This document shows, piece by piece, positions 18,887-27,141 of a stretch of 64,000 bases of DNA (position 1 is the stretch's first letter; each line of letters opens with the position of its first letter). The DNA lies in assembly GCF_031119625.1 (NCBI RefSeq), contig NZ_JAVHZV010000001.1, positions 1-64,000 of the forward strand. The letters are read 5' to 3'. Made by a program: the position numbers and the translations under genes. The notes beneath the pieces are model-generated. The model worked only from the letters and a program-made list of their open reading frames with translations, had not been told where the DNA came from and did no database searches. The DNA comes from Pseudomonas sp. G34. GTDB taxonomy: Bacteria; Pseudomonadota; Gammaproteobacteria; Pseudomonadales; Pseudomonadaceae.

Positions 18887-20608
18887 TTATTTATAACTGT
18901 TGCAGTACTCAGGAATTGTTAGCTCATATGCCTTAAAGCCAGGGAAACCGGCCTGCCTTTCTGAGGCGATTTTTTGAAGATAGGTAATTTCGCGATCAGG
19001 CCAAATCCTTCGAATACTCTCGACCAGATAGCCATCAGGCAAATTGGGGTAAACCACATATCTCGCTTTTAAAACAGAAGAGGCAAAATCAAAATTCTGC
19101 CGCGCAAGAGCAAATAGAGCGACACGCTCCAGATAAATATAATTAGGCTCCTTTACTACCATAAAAATGGCCTTGCACATTTTGTATTCCCACTCAGGCC
19201 CATCCTCAACAACAAGATACTCCATCAAAACCCTGTCAGCAGGCCAATCAAGTGCCGGATTGAGTGAGTACTCGATCAACTCCTGCATCCGCTGCAAATT
19301 CACTCGAGAATCTTTTGTGGGATAGACATACCCCGCAAGGGAAGAATATCCAAAAATAACCACCACTCCCAAAACCACGCCGCACGCCGCAACCACTCTT
19401 ACAGCTCTTCCACTTAGCCTCTTAACAACCGGCATATATATCGCCAAAAACGACAAAAACAAAGCAAGAAAATTCATGTACCAGAGGGGATATTCAAGCA
19501 GGCTATGCACACAAAAAATCAATAAGACAGCAGCCACAACAAGACCGTCAACATTATTTCTCAGACAGCTACCAAGCGCCCCCTTAAGTACCCATATAGC
19601 GAGCAGCAATAAAGGCAAAGCCCACACACCCAACTCGACCAAAAAATGAAATACAATGTTGTGAGCGTGAGACCAGGTTATCTGCGAAGGCAAACCGGAC
19701 TCGAGCTGGTAAATGAAACTATAGCGCGCATAGTTACCGAAACCAACTCCCCAGGGGTGATTCAAAAATATACTCCAGGCCTTTCCCCATTCCTGCAAGC
19801 GAGAGGCATCACCCGCAGCAGAGATACGTGACGAAGAGCCCAAATCAAAGAACCATAAAACAATCAAGCACAGAGAAAAGAAAATCGAAAAAAAGGCATA
19901 ACTATAAATAGCCGTAGACTCTTTAGTAGACCAACCACGCACCCTACCAATTATTAGAGCTAAAAACAGGAGCGTCAGTACCGCAAGGACAGCCATACGA
20001 GAAGCCGCATAGGCCACTAAAAGCGACACTAAGGCTAATATTATTACTGCGAGCACACTATTGATATTTTTTTTCCCGATCAGCCCACACAAGGCAATCG
20101 AAAAAACCAAAAGATATGTAGAAAAGTTATTCCGCTGCCCAAAATTCCCATACACCTGGTATCCACCGCGAAAGACCAACACCGAAATATGATCAACCCA
20201 GCCAAACAACTGAAAATACCCCAACACAACGTTAAAAAAACCTCCAGCGACCACCCCCCAAAGACATCCAGCGAGAAAAGAATCACGAAAATTAGCTTCA
20301 AACGCAGACACCGTAGAAGAATACAAAAATAAACAAGTAATAGCTGCAGCCGGAAGGAACCAGCTTTGATAGTAATAACCCCTACCACCAACCGCGAGAG
20401 CAATCAGAAGAAAAAAAGAAAATGCCCAGACAACATGCGTCACTGCCACACGCCGACCAAAACATACAACAACGCATAGCGACAGAATCAACGCCGTTGC
20501 ATCCGAATAGAAGTCTCCGTCGGGATAATCCCTAACCGGGAGAACAAACGAAGCCCCGCAAATCAGAAAAGCGAGTATGAACGCTATTTTACTCAAGCAC
20601 ACCACCAC
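18887..20608 (-). CDS. Pilin O-oligosaccharyltransferase-like (PglL/Wzy family)
   Basis: 573-residue polytopic membrane protein with about twelve hydrophobic segments and a C-terminal soluble part (about 430-573). Signatures of PglL-type O-OTases are visible: YGNFGQRNNFSTYL (about 150-163), the periplasmic-loop motif WSHAHNIVFHFLVELG (about 315-330) and HSLLEYPLWYMNFL (about 360). Such enzymes transfer lipid-linked glycans to protein serine or threonine. Position directly after pilA in the same direction points to pilin as acceptor. The base composition is much more AT-rich than neighbours, suggesting acquisition by transfer. The start is uncertain: the frame opens with GTG codons (20608, 20605, 20602) lacking a clear ribosome site, and a TTG at 20596 is an alternative. 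O-antigen polymerase or ligase is the other possibility. Confidence 0.75.
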   Translation of the reverse strand: MVVCLSKIAFILAFLICGASFVLPVRDYPDGDFYSDATALILSLCVVVCFGRRVAVTHVVWAFSFFLLIALAVGGRGYYYQSWFLPAAAITCLFLYSSTVSAFEANFRDSFLAGCLWGVVAGGFFNVVLGYFQLFGWVDHISVLVFRGGYQVYGNFGQRNNFSTYLLVFSIALCGLIGKKNINSVLAVIILALVSLLVAYAASRMAVLAVLTLLFLALIIGRVRGWSTKESTAIYSYAFFSIFFSLCLIVLWFFDLGSSSRISAAGDASRLQEWGKAWSIFLNHPWGVGFGNYARYSFIYQLESGLPSQITWSHAHNIVFHFLVELGVWALPLLLLAIWVLKGALGSCLRNNVDGLVVAAVLLIFCVHSLLEYPLWYMNFLALFLSFLAIYMPVVKRLSGRAVRVVAACGVVLGVVVIFGYSSLAGYVYPTKDSRVNLQRMQELIEYSLNPALDWPADRVLMEYLVVEDGPEWEYKMCKAIFMVVKEPNYIYLERVALFALARQNFDFASSVLKARYVVYPNLPDGYLVESIRRIWPDREITYLQKIASERQAGFPGFKAYELTIPEYCNSYK

Positions 20609-20618
20609 TTACAGCAGC

Positions 20619-20652
20619 CAAAAAAAAACGCCTCTCAATGATGAGAGGCGCT
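20619..20652 (-). terminator. pilA terminator
   Basis: On the minus strand GCGCCTCTCA, loop TCA-like, TGAGAGGCG and a run of nine T. It sits 25 bases after the pilA stop and only ten bases before the OTase start, so OTase expression must come from read-through or another promoter. It would keep the pilA message abundant and the enzyme message rare. Confidence 0.93.
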
Positions 20653-20676
20653 CTAAGCAACTAGACCATATAAAGC

Positions 20677-21144
20677 TTAGCTACCTTTGCACCAGCCCTT
20701 CGTTACGCATTGGCCGGACACAGCCCAAGTCACGTTGCGAGTAGTAGTGTTATAAGTTGGAGTGAGAATGTATTCATCCCCCGCAACGAAGCCATTGGTG
20801 GCCTTCGGCACTACGGTGACGACACCACCAGTGCCAACAGTGATAGTGCTATATTGAGCTGTTGCAGGAGCATTCGTTGACGCGAGATCAGCCGGAACCG
20901 AAGAAGCCGCACGCGAGGCAGACGGAGGAACAGTAATACCGTTAGCGGCCGCATTCAGGCAGTTGCCGTTAGCAACACACTCAGTAACACCGAGCTTGTA
21001 AGGTGCAGTGGCCAAAACAATTTCGGCACCGCGAGCACGCTTGGTATAGTCCTGGTACGCGGGCAGAGCAATTGCTGCCAAAATACCGATAATCGCTACA
21101 ACGATCATCAGTTCAATCAAGGTAAAACCTTTTTGAGCCTTCAT
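20677..21144 (-). CDS. pilA: Type IV major pilin
   Basis: 155-residue type IVa prepilin. A six-residue leader MKAQKG is cut by PilD before F, leaving [20 protein letters not shown] with the conserved Glu5. Four cysteines are present, in ECVANGNC and, at the end, GQCVTKGWC; the latter pair forms the C-terminal disulphide loop. The protein ends CKGS with a C-terminal serine, the kind of residue glycosylated in Pseudomonas aeruginosa group I pilins. The ATG at 21144 has GGAG at six to seven bases. Promoter, leader hairpin and putative PilR site lie upstream; the OTase-like gene lies downstream. Confidence 0.95.
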   Translation of the reverse strand: MKAQKGFTLIELMIVVAIIGILAAIALPAYQDYTKRARGAEIVLATAPYKLGVTECVANGNCLNAAANGITVPPSASRAASSVPADLASTNAPATAQYSTITVGTGGVVTVVPKATNGFVAGDEYILTPTYNTTTRNVTWAVSGQCVTKGWCKGS

Positions 21145-21171
21145 ATGCATCTCCGAACCAGAATAATGAGT

Positions 21172-21189
21172 GTAGGCAGACAAGCCTAC
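21172..21189 (-). promoter_or_regulatory. 5' stem-loop at the start of the pilA message
   Basis: Minus strand GTAGGC-TTGTCT-GCCTAC, six base pairs with a six-base loop. The predicted sigma-54 start point falls at about 21188-21190, so the RNA would begin at the base of this hairpin, a form known to protect 5' ends from decay. Confidence 0.5.
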
Positions 21190-21198
21190 GTATGGCAT

Positions 21199-21214
21199 AG
21201 CAGAAATCATGCCA
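21199..21214 (-). promoter_or_regulatory. Sigma-54 promoter of pilA
   Basis: Minus strand TGGCATGATTTCTGCT, with GG at -24 and GC at -12 and the correct ten-base separation. About 55 bases lie between the -12 element and the pilA ATG. P. aeruginosa pilA is known to use RpoN with PilR, and pilSR is present in this window. Confidence 0.85.
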
Positions 21215-21320
21215 ACAGCTCACACGGTCACTAGAACCTTATTTTCTGCGCAGCAATTCACATCACCATCATTTAACTTAGCTAGGCCCACTGAACCGGC
21301 CTGGCCGGCATGAGCACCTT

Positions 21321-21337
21321 GTGACATTTTTGGTCAC
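21321..21337. promoter_or_regulatory. Putative PilR binding site
   Basis: Palindrome GTGAC-ATTTTTG-GTCAC in the pilA-pilB intergenic region, about 110 bases upstream of the pilA -24 element. It contains TGTC and TGAC units resembling the repeated (C/G)TGTC boxes described for PilR. The distance suits an enhancer-type activator of sigma-54. Motif-based assignment only. Confidence 0.4.
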
Positions 21338-21409
21338 TTCAGAGCATCAGGTTTGGCAGCCCTTGGCATCTGCGCTATAACGCACCCATCTACTGATGCA
21401 GAGGTGCCC

Positions 21410-23116
21410 ATGAGCGAAAACATCCCCCTTTCTGGCTTGGCTAAGCAAGTGGTACTGGCCGAACTGCTGGACGAAAAGGCCGCTCAACAGGCGCAATTGC
21501 AAGCCAAGCGCAACAAGCTTTCATTGGTGCATTACTTGGCCCAGAACAAGCTGGTGAAAAGCCGGGCACTGGCCGAGCTGACGGCGGATCAGTTCGGTAT
21601 CGCTTATTTCGACCTTAGCGCCCTGGATAAGGAAAACCAGCCTAAGGATCTGGTCAGCGAAAAGCTGGTGCGTCAGCATCGCGCACTGCCTTTGTGGCGT
21701 CGTGGCAACAAGCTCTTCATAGGCATATCCGACCCCTCCAACCATCAGGTCGTCACCGATATTCAGTTCAGCACGGGACTCTCTACAGAAGCGTTGCTTG
21801 TTGAGGACGACAAGCTGGGCGACGCCATCGATAAGTTCTTCGATTCGGGTCATACCGGGCTGGAGGATATGGGCGATGTCGACCTGGATGGCTTGGAAAC
21901 TGAATCTGTCGATGACGACAAAAAGATAAATGATGGTAGCGGTCAGGACGCTGACGACGCGCCGGTGGTGCGCTTCGTCAACAAGATGCTGCTCGATGCC
22001 ATTAAAGGCGGCTCATCGGACCTTCATTTCGAGCCTTACGAAAGAACCTACCGCGTACGCTTTCGTACCGACGGCATTCTGCACGAAACAGCACGCCCGC
22101 CTATCCAGCTGGCACCACGAATCTCTGCACGCCTGAAGGTCATGGCCGGCCTGGACATCTCCGAGCGGCGCAAGCCGCAGGATGGCCGGATCAAGATGAA
22201 AATTTCCAAGAGCAAGTCCATCGATTTTCGCGTCAATACCTTGCCCACACTATGGGGCGAGAAGATCGTGATGCGGATTCTCGACTCTTCAAGTGCGCAA
22301 ATGGGTATTGATGCCCTGGGCTATGAGGAGATCCAGAAGGAGCTGTATCTCAATGCGCTAAAACAGCCCCAGGGCATGATCCTGGTCACTGGCCCCACCG
22401 GCTCGGGCAAGACCGTATCCCTCTATACCGGTCTGAATATCCTCAACACGCCCGATGTGAACATTTCCACCGCCGAAGATCCGGTCGAGATCAACCTGGA
22501 GGGCATCAACCAAGTTAATGTGAACCCCAAGCAGGGGATGGACTTCACTCAGGCGCTGCGCGCCTTCCTGCGCCAGGATCCGGATATCATCATGGTCGGC
22601 GAGATCCGCGATCTGGATACTGCCTCCATCGCTATCAAGGCCGCGCAAACGGGCCATATGGTGATGTCGACCCTGCACACCAACAGTGCAGCAGAGACCC
22701 TCACCCGCCTGCGCAATATGGGCGTGCCCTCCTTCAACATCGCCACCTCGGTAAACCTGATCATCGCCCAGCGCCTGGCGCGCAAGCTGTGCGCCTCCTG
22801 CAAGAAGGAAGTGGATGTGCCACGCGAGGTGTTGCTGGAGGAAGGTTTTCCGGAGAGCAAGATCGGCAGTTTCAAGATCTATGGCCCGGTTGGCTGTGAA
22901 AATTGCAAGAACGGTTACAAAGGCCGTGTCGGTATTTATGAAGTGGTTAAAAACACGCCGAGCCTGCAGCGGATTATCATGGAGGAAGGCAACTCCATCG
23001 ATATTGCCGCGCAAATGCGCAAAGATGGCTTTAACGACCTGCGCACCTCGGCCCTTGTAAAGGCCATGCAAGGCGTGACCAGCCTTGAGGAAGTCAACCG
23101 CGTGACCAAGGATTAA
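21410..23116 (+). CDS. pilB: Type IV pilus assembly ATPase PilB
   Basis: 568-residue hexameric secretion ATPase (P. aeruginosa PilB 566) that drives pilus extension from the cytoplasmic face. The N-terminal MshEN-type domain is at about 15-160. The Walker A GPTGSGKTVSLYTG is at about residues 328-341, the aspartate box EDPVEINLEGINQ follows, and the His box is AAQTGHMVMSTLHTNSA. Zinc-binding cysteines are in CASCKK and CENCKNGYKGR. Start at 21410 with GAGGT just upstream; the frame is open further to 21353. First gene of pilB-pilC-pilD. Confidence 0.96.
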   Translation: MSENIPLSGLAKQVVLAELLDEKAAQQAQLQAKRNKLSLVHYLAQNKLVKSRALAELTADQFGIAYFDLSALDKENQPKDLVSEKLVRQHRALPLWRRGNKLFIGISDPSNHQVVTDIQFSTGLSTEALLVEDDKLGDAIDKFFDSGHTGLEDMGDVDLDGLETESVDDDKKINDGSGQDADDAPVVRFVNKMLLDAIKGGSSDLHFEPYERTYRVRFRTDGILHETARPPIQLAPRISARLKVMAGLDISERRKPQDGRIKMKISKSKSIDFRVNTLPTLWGEKIVMRILDSSSAQMGIDALGYEEIQKELYLNALKQPQGMILVTGPTGSGKTVSLYTGLNILNTPDVNISTAEDPVEINLEGINQVNVNPKQGMDFTQALRAFLRQDPDIIMVGEIRDLDTASIAIKAAQTGHMVMSTLHTNSAAETLTRLRNMGVPSFNIATSVNLIIAQRLARKLCASCKKEVDVPREVLLEEGFPESKIGSFKIYGPVGCENCKNGYKGRVGIYEVVKNTPSLQRIIMEEGNSIDIAAQMRKDGFNDLRTSALVKAMQGVTSLEEVNRVTKD

Positions 23117-23118
23117 CC

Positions 23119-24342
23119 ATGGCAGCAGCAGCAAAAGCGCCCAAGACCAGTACCTTCGTCTGGGAAGGCAAGGATCGCAAGGGCGCAGTGGTCAAGGGCG
23201 AGCTAAACGGTCAGAACCCGGCCCTGGTCAAGGCGCAATTACGCAAACAGGGCATCAATCCGACCAAGGTGCGCAAGAAGGGCATCTCGCTATTCGGGGC
23301 CGGCAAGAAAATCAAACCCATGGATATCGCCCTGTTTGCGCGACAGATGGCGACCATGATGAAGGCCGGCGTGCCGCTGCTGCAGTCGTTTGACATCATT
23401 GCCGACGGGCTGGAAAACCCCAACATGCGCAAGCTGGTAGATGAGATCAAGCAGCACGTGGCTGCAGGTAACAGCTTCGCCGCGGCGCTACGTACCAAGC
23501 CTCAGTACTTCGATGACTTGTTCTGCAACCTGGTGGATGCAGGCGAACAGTCTGGTGCGCTGGAAACACTACTTGATCGGGTCGCCACTTATAAGGAAAA
23601 GACCGAGGCCCTCAAGGCCAAGATCAAGAAAGCCATGAATTACCCGCTTGCGGTTATTGCAGTAGCGGTAATCGTCTCGTGCATTTTGTTGATCAAGGTC
23701 GTGCCGCAGTTCAAGGAAGTGTTCTCCAGCTTCGGCGCGGAGCTTCCAGCCTTTACGCTTTTCGTGATCGGAATCTCGGAGGGACTCCAGGAGTGGTGGT
23801 TTATCTTTCTGATAGCCTTGATTGGCGCCGGCTACGCATTTATGCAGGCCAAGCAACGCTCTGAGAAGTTTAGGAATGGGCTCGATAGAACCGTCCTCAA
23901 AACGCCGATAGTAGGAAACATTGTTTACAAGTCGTCTGTGGCTAGGTATGCCCGAACCCTCTCAACTACCTTTGCTGCCGGGGTTCCATTGGTCGAAGCA
24001 TTGGATTCCGTAGCTGGAGCTACCGGCAACGTGGTATTTCGCAATGCTGTCAACCAAGTCAAACAAGATGTCACCAGCGGCATGCAGCTGAACTTCTCCA
24101 TGCGCTCAACAAACGTATTCCCTGCGATGGCTGTCCAGATGACAGCTATTGGCGAGGAGTCAGGCGCACTGGATACCATGCTAGACAAGGTCGCCAGCTA
24201 CTACGAGGCAGAAGTCGACAATGCTGTGGACGGGCTCACCGCCCTGATGGAGCCCTTGATCATGTCCGTACTTGGTGTACTGGTTGGTGGATTGATCATC
24301 GCCATGTACCTGCCAATTTTCCAACTGGGCAACGTCGTTTAA
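23119..24342 (+). CDS. pilC: Type IV pilus inner membrane platform PilC
   Basis: 407-residue GspF/PilC protein with two T2SSF domains. The first is at about 75-195 (FARQMATMMKAGVPLLQSFDII, GEQSGALETLLDRVATY). The second is at about 275-400 (YARTLSTTFAAGVPLVEALDSV, GEESGALDTMLDKVASYY). Three transmembrane helices are near 175, 225 and 385. It transmits PilB ATP hydrolysis to pilin extraction and polymerisation. It starts two bases after the pilB stop and its stop overlaps the pilD ATG. Confidence 0.96.
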   Translation: MAAAAKAPKTSTFVWEGKDRKGAVVKGELNGQNPALVKAQLRKQGINPTKVRKKGISLFGAGKKIKPMDIALFARQMATMMKAGVPLLQSFDIIADGLENPNMRKLVDEIKQHVAAGNSFAAALRTKPQYFDDLFCNLVDAGEQSGALETLLDRVATYKEKTEALKAKIKKAMNYPLAVIAVAVIVSCILLIKVVPQFKEVFSSFGAELPAFTLFVIGISEGLQEWWFIFLIALIGAGYAFMQAKQRSEKFRNGLDRTVLKTPIVGNIVYKSSVARYARTLSTTFAAGVPLVEALDSVAGATGNVVFRNAVNQVKQDVTSGMQLNFSMRSTNVFPAMAVQMTAIGEESGALDTMLDKVASYYEAEVDNAVDGLTALMEPLIMSVLGVLVGGLIIAMYLPIFQLGNVV

Positions 24343-25214
24343 TGTCCGCTTTCGACTTCCTGGCCGGCAATACGCCGGCCTTCGTTTTCTGTGTGCTAAT
24401 TGTCGGGTTGCTGGTCGGCAGCTTTCTGAACGTGGTGATCCACCGCCTGCCGAAGATGATGCTGCGCGACTGGTGCAACCAGGCGCGTGAAGTGCTAGAG
24501 CTGCCCGCCGAGCCGGCGGGCGAGCCCTACAACCTGGTAGTGCCCAACTCCAGCTGCCCCCATTGCCAGCATGAAATCCGCCCCTGGGAAAATATCCCGG
24601 TCGTCAGCTATCTGTTTCTGCGTGGCAAATGCTCTGGCTGTAAGGCGAAGATCAGCCTGCGCTACCCGCTGGTCGAGCTCAGCTGCGGCCTGCTCTCGGC
24701 CTATATCGCCTGGCATTTCGGCTTTGGCTGGCAAGCGGCAGGTATGCTGCTGCTGGCCTGGGGCCTCCTGGCGATGAGCCTGATCGATGCCGATCACCAG
24801 TTGTTGCCGGACGCTCTGGTGCTGCCGCTGCTATGGCTGGGGTTGATCGCCAACAACTTCGGGCTGTTTACCAGCCTGGAAGATGCCTTGTGGGGCGCTG
24901 TAGCGGGCTACCTGAGCCTCTGGTCGGTGTTCTGGCTGTTCAAGCTGGTGACCGGCAAGGAAGGCATGGGTTATGGCGATTTCAAGCTGCTGGCGATGCT
25001 TGGCGCCTGGGGTGGCTGGCAGATTTTGCCACTGACCATTCTGCTCTCTTCGGTAGTCGGCGCCGTGCTCGGAGTGATCATGCTACGCCTGCGCGATGCC
25101 AGCACCAGCACGCCGATCCCCTTTGGCCCCTACCTGGCCATTGCCGGCTTTATCGCGCTGCTGTGGGGCAAGCAGATTACCGCGGGTTACTTGCAGTTTG
25201 CAGGTTTCAATTAA
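24342..25214 (+). CDS. pilD: Prepilin peptidase/N-methyltransferase
   Basis: 290-residue inner membrane aspartyl protease that cleaves prepilin leaders (PilA, FimT, FimU, PilV, PilW, PilX, PilE) and methylates the new N-terminus. Two CxxC pairs, CPHC and CSGC, mark the cytoplasmic zinc domain. The catalytic aspartates are in SLIDADHQLLPD and GMGYGDFKLLAMLG. Eight membrane segments are predicted. The ATG shares one base with the pilC stop. Confidence 0.96.
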   Translation: MSAFDFLAGNTPAFVFCVLIVGLLVGSFLNVVIHRLPKMMLRDWCNQAREVLELPAEPAGEPYNLVVPNSSCPHCQHEIRPWENIPVVSYLFLRGKCSGCKAKISLRYPLVELSCGLLSAYIAWHFGFGWQAAGMLLLAWGLLAMSLIDADHQLLPDALVLPLLWLGLIANNFGLFTSLEDALWGAVAGYLSLWSVFWLFKLVTGKEGMGYGDFKLLAMLGAWGGWQILPLTILLSSVVGAVLGVIMLRLRDASTSTPIPFGPYLAIAGFIALLWGKQITAGYLQFAGFN

Positions 25215-25308
25215 GGCGTCCCAATGGCCTCGGCTACCGCCGACTGATTCGCCACGCTCGCCCGACTCCCTTACAATCCGCCCCTGATTTTCTGAGGGGC
25301 AGCTCACC

Positions 25309-25917
25309 ATGAAACCCTGGACGCTCGGCCTAACTGGCGGTATCGGCAGCGGCAAAAGTGCCGTCGCCGCACAATTCGCCGCACTGGGCGTCGATGTGAT
25401 CGACTCGGACCAGGCCGCTCGCTGGGTCGTGGAACCTGGTCGGCCGGCACTGGCGGCGATAGCCGAGCACTTCGGTGAGCAGGTGCTGCAACCTGATGGA
25501 CAGCTGAACCGGGCCGCACTGCGTGAACTGATCTTCGAATCACCCGCCGAGCGGGGCTGGCTGGAGCGACTGCTGCACCCATTGATCGCTATTGAGGTGG
25601 CGCAGTTCCTGGCCAATGCCCGGTCGCCCTACGCCATCACGGTCTCGCCATTGCTGATCGAGTCCGGCCAATACAAGCTGGCGCAGCGCATCCTGGTGGT
25701 GGATGTACCCGAGCAACTGCAGATCGAACGCACCATGCAGCGTGATCGGTTGTCTGCCGAACAGGTGCAGGCCATCATGGCCGCCCAGGCTACCCGCGAG
25801 ACACGCCTGAGCCATGCCGATGACGTGCTGGTCAACGACCGCGACCTGGCCTGGGTCAAACAGGAGGTCGAGCGCCTGCATGCCTTTTACCTGACCTTGA
25901 ACGGAGGCCAACCATGA
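25309..25917 (+). CDS. coaE: Dephospho-CoA kinase
   Basis: 202-residue P-loop kinase that makes coenzyme A from dephospho-CoA, the last step of the pathway. The Walker [19 protein letters not shown] is at the N-terminus, followed by [13 protein letters not shown] and HPLI. The length fits the family. It follows pilD after 94 bases and overlaps yacG by four bases (ATGA). Confidence 0.96.
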   Translation: MKPWTLGLTGGIGSGKSAVAAQFAALGVDVIDSDQAARWVVEPGRPALAAIAEHFGEQVLQPDGQLNRAALRELIFESPAERGWLERLLHPLIAIEVAQFLANARSPYAITVSPLLIESGQYKLAQRILVVDVPEQLQIERTMQRDRLSAEQVQAIMAAQATRETRLSHADDVLVNDRDLAWVKQEVERLHAFYLTLNGGQP

Positions 25918-26114
25918 CCACACCTACTCTCGTCGCCTGCCCTACCTGCGCAGCCCCCGTGGAATGGGGCCCGCAGAGCCCAAGCCGGCCTTTCTGCTCC
26001 GAGCGTTGCAAGCTGATCGACCTGGGCGCCTGGGCAGCGGAGGAACACGCGATTCCGGGCAACCCGCTCGAGGATGATCTGTTCTCCGATGACCTGCCGC
26101 CCAGTCGGCATTGA
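25914..26114 (+). CDS. yacG: DNA gyrase inhibitor YacG
   Basis: 66-residue zinc-binding protein with cysteines in CPTC and CSERCK and the tail [13 protein letters not shown] typical of the family. YacG binds GyrB and blocks gyrase DNA binding in vitro. Start overlaps the coaE stop. Confidence 0.94.
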   Translation: MTTPTLVACPTCAAPVEWGPQSPSRPFCSERCKLIDLGAWAAEEHAIPGNPLEDDLFSDDLPPSRH

Positions 26115-26183
26115 TCGAGCTGCCGTTCAGATTACGCCTTACCCAGGCTCGTCAATTTTGGCAGCTAAGTGACGAACGCGGAC

Positions 26184-26259
26184 GTAGGGTGGATGGCGCT
26201 TTTTTCATCCACCATTACGGTTTCGGAGCGGTGGACGGGAGAAGCGTCGTCCACCCTAC
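26184..26259. repeat. GTAGGGTGG-bounded palindromic repeat
   Basis: Begins GTAGGGTGGATG and ends CGTCCACCCTAC, with internal GTGGACGGGAGAAGCGTC. Same family as the repeats at 2195-2306 and 44531-44605. It lies in the 275-base gap between yacG and the MOSC gene; near 26317 the phrase AGATCGTGAACAGG follows. Confidence 0.75.
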
Positions 26260-26389
26260 AAGAGCGTCAGCACCCGATGTCCGCTTTTGCCTTGTAGCTG
26301 CAGCTTCATGCACATCAAGATCGTGAACAGGTTCCTAGGCGTAATCCGCCAAGCACAATCGGCAGCAATATAGCCCCCACGGAATCACC

Positions 26390-26896
26390 ATGAGCCCTTT
26401 GCAAACTCTCATCGCCGCGGTGCCGCAACAGGGCCAAGTACGCTGGATCGGCGTGCGGCCTGAACGCCTTGCCGAGATGCTGACGCTCGATGCCGTCGAG
26501 GCCCGCCGCGAAGCAGGCCTGACCGGCGATCATGCGCGCCCCGGCCCGCGCAATGCACGCCAGGTCACGCTGATCCAGTGGGAGCACCTGGCGGTGATCA
26601 GCGCCCTGCTTGGCCGCAACCCTGAGCAAGCGATAAAGCCCGAAGATCTCAGGCGCAATATCGCCGTCAGCGGCATCAACCTGTTCAGCCTAAAGGGCCG
26701 GCGTTTTCGTATCGGCCAGGCGGTTCTGGAAACCACCGGCTGGTGCCAGCCGTGCGCCAAGCTGGAACAGCGCCTGGGCCTCGGCACCTTTCAGGCGGTG
26801 CGCGGCCATGGCGGGATTACCGCACGGGTGATTCACACTGGAATCATTCGCCTGGGCGACCCGCTCGAGGTCGAGCCGCTGGAACAGCTCGAATAG
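26390..26896 (+). CDS. MOSC domain protein
   Basis: 168 residues forming a single MOSC (molybdenum cofactor sulfurase C-terminal) domain, as in YiiM/YuaD-type proteins. Visible are DHARPGPRNARQVTLIQ, LRRNIAVSGINLFSLKG and the conserved cysteine region TTGWCQPCAKLEQ. Members handle sulphur or molybdenum cofactor-dependent reductions, for example of N-hydroxylated bases. No operon partner is adjacent; ndh begins 245 bases later. Confidence 0.85.
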   Translation: MSPLQTLIAAVPQQGQVRWIGVRPERLAEMLTLDAVEARREAGLTGDHARPGPRNARQVTLIQWEHLAVISALLGRNPEQAIKPEDLRRNIAVSGINLFSLKGRRFRIGQAVLETTGWCQPCAKLEQRLGLGTFQAVRGHGGITARVIHTGIIRLGDPLEVEPLEQLE

Positions 26897-27141
26897 CCAC
26901 GCCAGCTCCCTCCCGGCATCCGCCACGCTGTTAGAATGCGCCAACGCACCGCTGACGAATTGAACCCAGGCGACCGGCTTTCTGTCGATGAGTTGGCGTC
27001 TGGCACGCAGCCTCGACGCAGCACAACCCGTTTTCTGACGCGCAGGCACTGCCTGTGCGGATTGGCATATGAGTCGCCCGGCGCTGGAGCTTTTGCTCGC
27101 CCGGACTCGCCACCGATTTCCTAGCCTTGTGAGAATGATCC

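Noticed and set aside
21353..21375. Possible sigma-54 promoter TTGGCAGCCCTTGGCATC upstream of pilB
   Set aside because: The GG and GC pairs are nine bases apart instead of ten, which abolishes sigma-54 recognition.
26897..27141. Small gene between the MOSC protein and ndh
   Set aside because: Short frames only, without ribosome site, family resemblance or codon pattern.
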